Positions 63,152 through 64,000 of a stretch of DNA of 64,000 bases are shown here, piece by piece. A model generated the notes under the pieces. It was not told the DNA's origin. It worked only from the letters and a program-made list of their open reading frames with translations, and did no database searches. Source of the DNA: Leeuwenhoekiella sp044542075 (GTDB lineage: Bacteria > Bacteroidota > Bacteroidia > Flavobacteriales > Flavobacteriaceae); NCBI RefSeq assembly GCF_044542075.1, contig NZ_JBITTU010000004.1:1-64000 (forward strand), in the 5' to 3' direction. The position numbers and the translations under genes are program-made. Position 1 is the stretch's first letter. Every line of letters starts with the position of its first letter.

Positions 63152-64000
63152 TTATCCTCTTAAGGAAGAATCTCTGGGAATGAGTTTAGCATCAAGAACC
63201 GTTTGTATAAGTGGGATGTCTTTGTCTTTAGTTTTTAAGAGTTTAAACATAATACGCATTAATTCTTCCGCCATTTCCTGCAGCGGTTGTGCTACTGCAG
63301 AAATAGACGGATTATTAATTTTAAAGAAGTCATTGTCGTCAAAAGTAACAATACCCAGATTGTAAATAAGTTGAGGGTTTGTCTCTTTAATAATCTCTAG
63401 TGCATTTTGTGTAAGATAGTTTGTTGAGAAAAAAACTGCATCAATATCATTTTCTAATAGCAGAGATTGAATAAGATTAGAACTTTCTTTATGATTAATT
63501 TGTTTAAAAGGTAATTCAAGAATAGTGCTTGTAAGCCCGGCATTTTTAATCGCATCTTCATAACCCCGTGCACGATCAAGCATTTGATTTTGATTTGTAT
63601 CTGTGGTTATTAAAGCTATTTTTTTAAAATTATTATCAATTAGATGTTGGGTAGCCTCTTTAGAGGCTACATAGTTATTAATCACTACGTGATGTGTGGG
63701 TAAATCTTCAAAATAGCGATCGCCTAAAACTACAGGAGTTCCGTTTTTTATAAGTGTTTCAATTTCGTCTTTAATCCCGGAAGAGGGTATGATTAAAAAT
63801 CCATCTACCTGACGCTCACTAAAGACACGTATGAGTTCGCGAGAGCGTTTATCATTGTTTTCGTTGCTGCAAAAAAGAACTTTATATCCCTTATCATAGG
63901 CAATATCTTCAATGATTCTGGCGATTTTAGCAAAAAAACTATTGCCAATATCTTCTACCATAAAAACCAGAATTTTACTTTTTCCTGTTCTTAGGCTTTG
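63152..64000 (-). CDS. LacI-family transcriptional regulator, N-terminus beyond window
   Basis: A partial gene that enters from the right edge; the frame is open to 64000 and the visible 282 codons lack the helix-turn-helix. It begins QSLRTGKSKILVFMVEDIGNSFFAKI, the start of the ligand-binding domain, which then has FSERQVDGFLIIPSS, GTPVVLGDRYFEDLPTHHVVINNY, IALITTDTNQ and a C-terminal GIVTFDDNDFFKINNPSISAVAQPLQEMAEELM. It most likely binds the TAAAACGWTTTA boxes before the MFS, GMC/ROK, GH92 and Gfo/Idh genes and senses a hexose; this link is inferred from the box symmetry and position. Confidence 0.9.
   Translation of the reverse strand, partial: QSLRTGKSKILVFMVEDIGNSFFAKIARIIEDIAYDKGYKVLFCSNENNDKRSRELIRVFSERQVDGFLIIPSSGIKDEIETLIKNGTPVVLGDRYFEDLPTHHVVINNYVASKEATQHLIDNNFKKIALITTDTNQNQMLDRARGYEDAIKNAGLTSTILELPFKQINHKESSNLIQSLLLENDIDAVFFSTNYLTQNALEIIKETNPQLIYNLGIVTFDDNDFFKINNPSISAVAQPLQEMAEELMRIMFKLLKTKDKDIPLIQTVLDAKLIPRDSSLRG

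Overview
The window looks like chromosomal DNA of a member of the Bacteroidota, most likely a (probably marine) Flavobacteriia. Evidence: a SusC/SusD pair, many secreted or lipoprotein carbohydrate-active enzymes, a DUF6520-type small exported protein, an RteC-domain protein, and intergenic repeats of a kind I associate with flavobacteria. I cannot name the genus. I saw no rRNA, tRNA, CRISPR array or insertion sequence.

Layout. (1) 1-4.6 kb: small accessory genes: a DUF6520-like protein, a frameshifted MauE-like gene, an AraC-type regulator, a small STAS-like protein, RteC and a soluble histidine kinase. (2) 4.7-33.5 kb: a large polysaccharide utilization locus (PUL) in three transcription blocks. 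SusC-SusD-GH31 runs leftward from 12.3 kb. GH106-GH105-esterase, then GH43, runs rightward from 12.6 kb. GH28-GH115-PL11-GH2-DUF4450 protein-GH65-like protein runs leftward from 33.5 kb. PL11 + GH105 + GH106 + GH28, together with the CE12 esterases further right, point to the rhamnogalacturonan-I (RG-I) backbone; GH2, GH43, GH115 and GH31 would trim side chains. (3) 33.7-37.6 kb: an AT-rich four-gene island unrelated to sugar metabolism: a class III nucleotidyl-cyclase-like protein, a ParB/Srx-like protein, a D12-class adenine DNA methyltransferase and a Lit/U49-like metallopeptidase. An integron attC-like imperfect palindrome separates the last two genes, and a related hairpin lies upstream of the first. 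(4) 38.0-45.4 kb: an L-rhamnose catabolic operon (aldolase/dehydrogenase, isomerase, kinase, lactate dehydrogenase and an NCS1-type permease), divergent from a GntR-type regulator. (5) 46.7-52.7 kb: CE12 esterase, GH2 and a tandem CE12 protein, which belong functionally to the PUL. (6) 53-64 kb: a second sugar regulon: FucP-type MFS transporter, GMC oxidoreductase with its small subunit, ROK protein, SGNH hydrolase, GH92, Tat-exported Gfo/Idh oxidoreductase and a LacI-type regulator cut by the right edge.

How it works together. The secreted enzymes would cut RG-I and SusCD would import oligomers. GH105 and GH106 would release unsaturated galacturonate and rhamnose. Rhamnose would pass through isomerase, kinase and aldolase to DHAP and L-lactaldehyde, then lactate, then pyruvate. 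Two families of short DNA boxes tie the genes into regulons. ATCCTGTRCTGTNCTG-like boxes lie at the SusC/GH106, rhamnose/GntR and CE12 promoters. TAAAACGWTTTA palindromes lie in front of the MFS, GMC/ROK, GH92 and Gfo/Idh genes. The first box family occurs on both sides of the four-gene island, which suggests that the island was inserted into an existing RG-I/rhamnose regulon. The island is the best candidate for an undescribed, possibly anti-phage, system.
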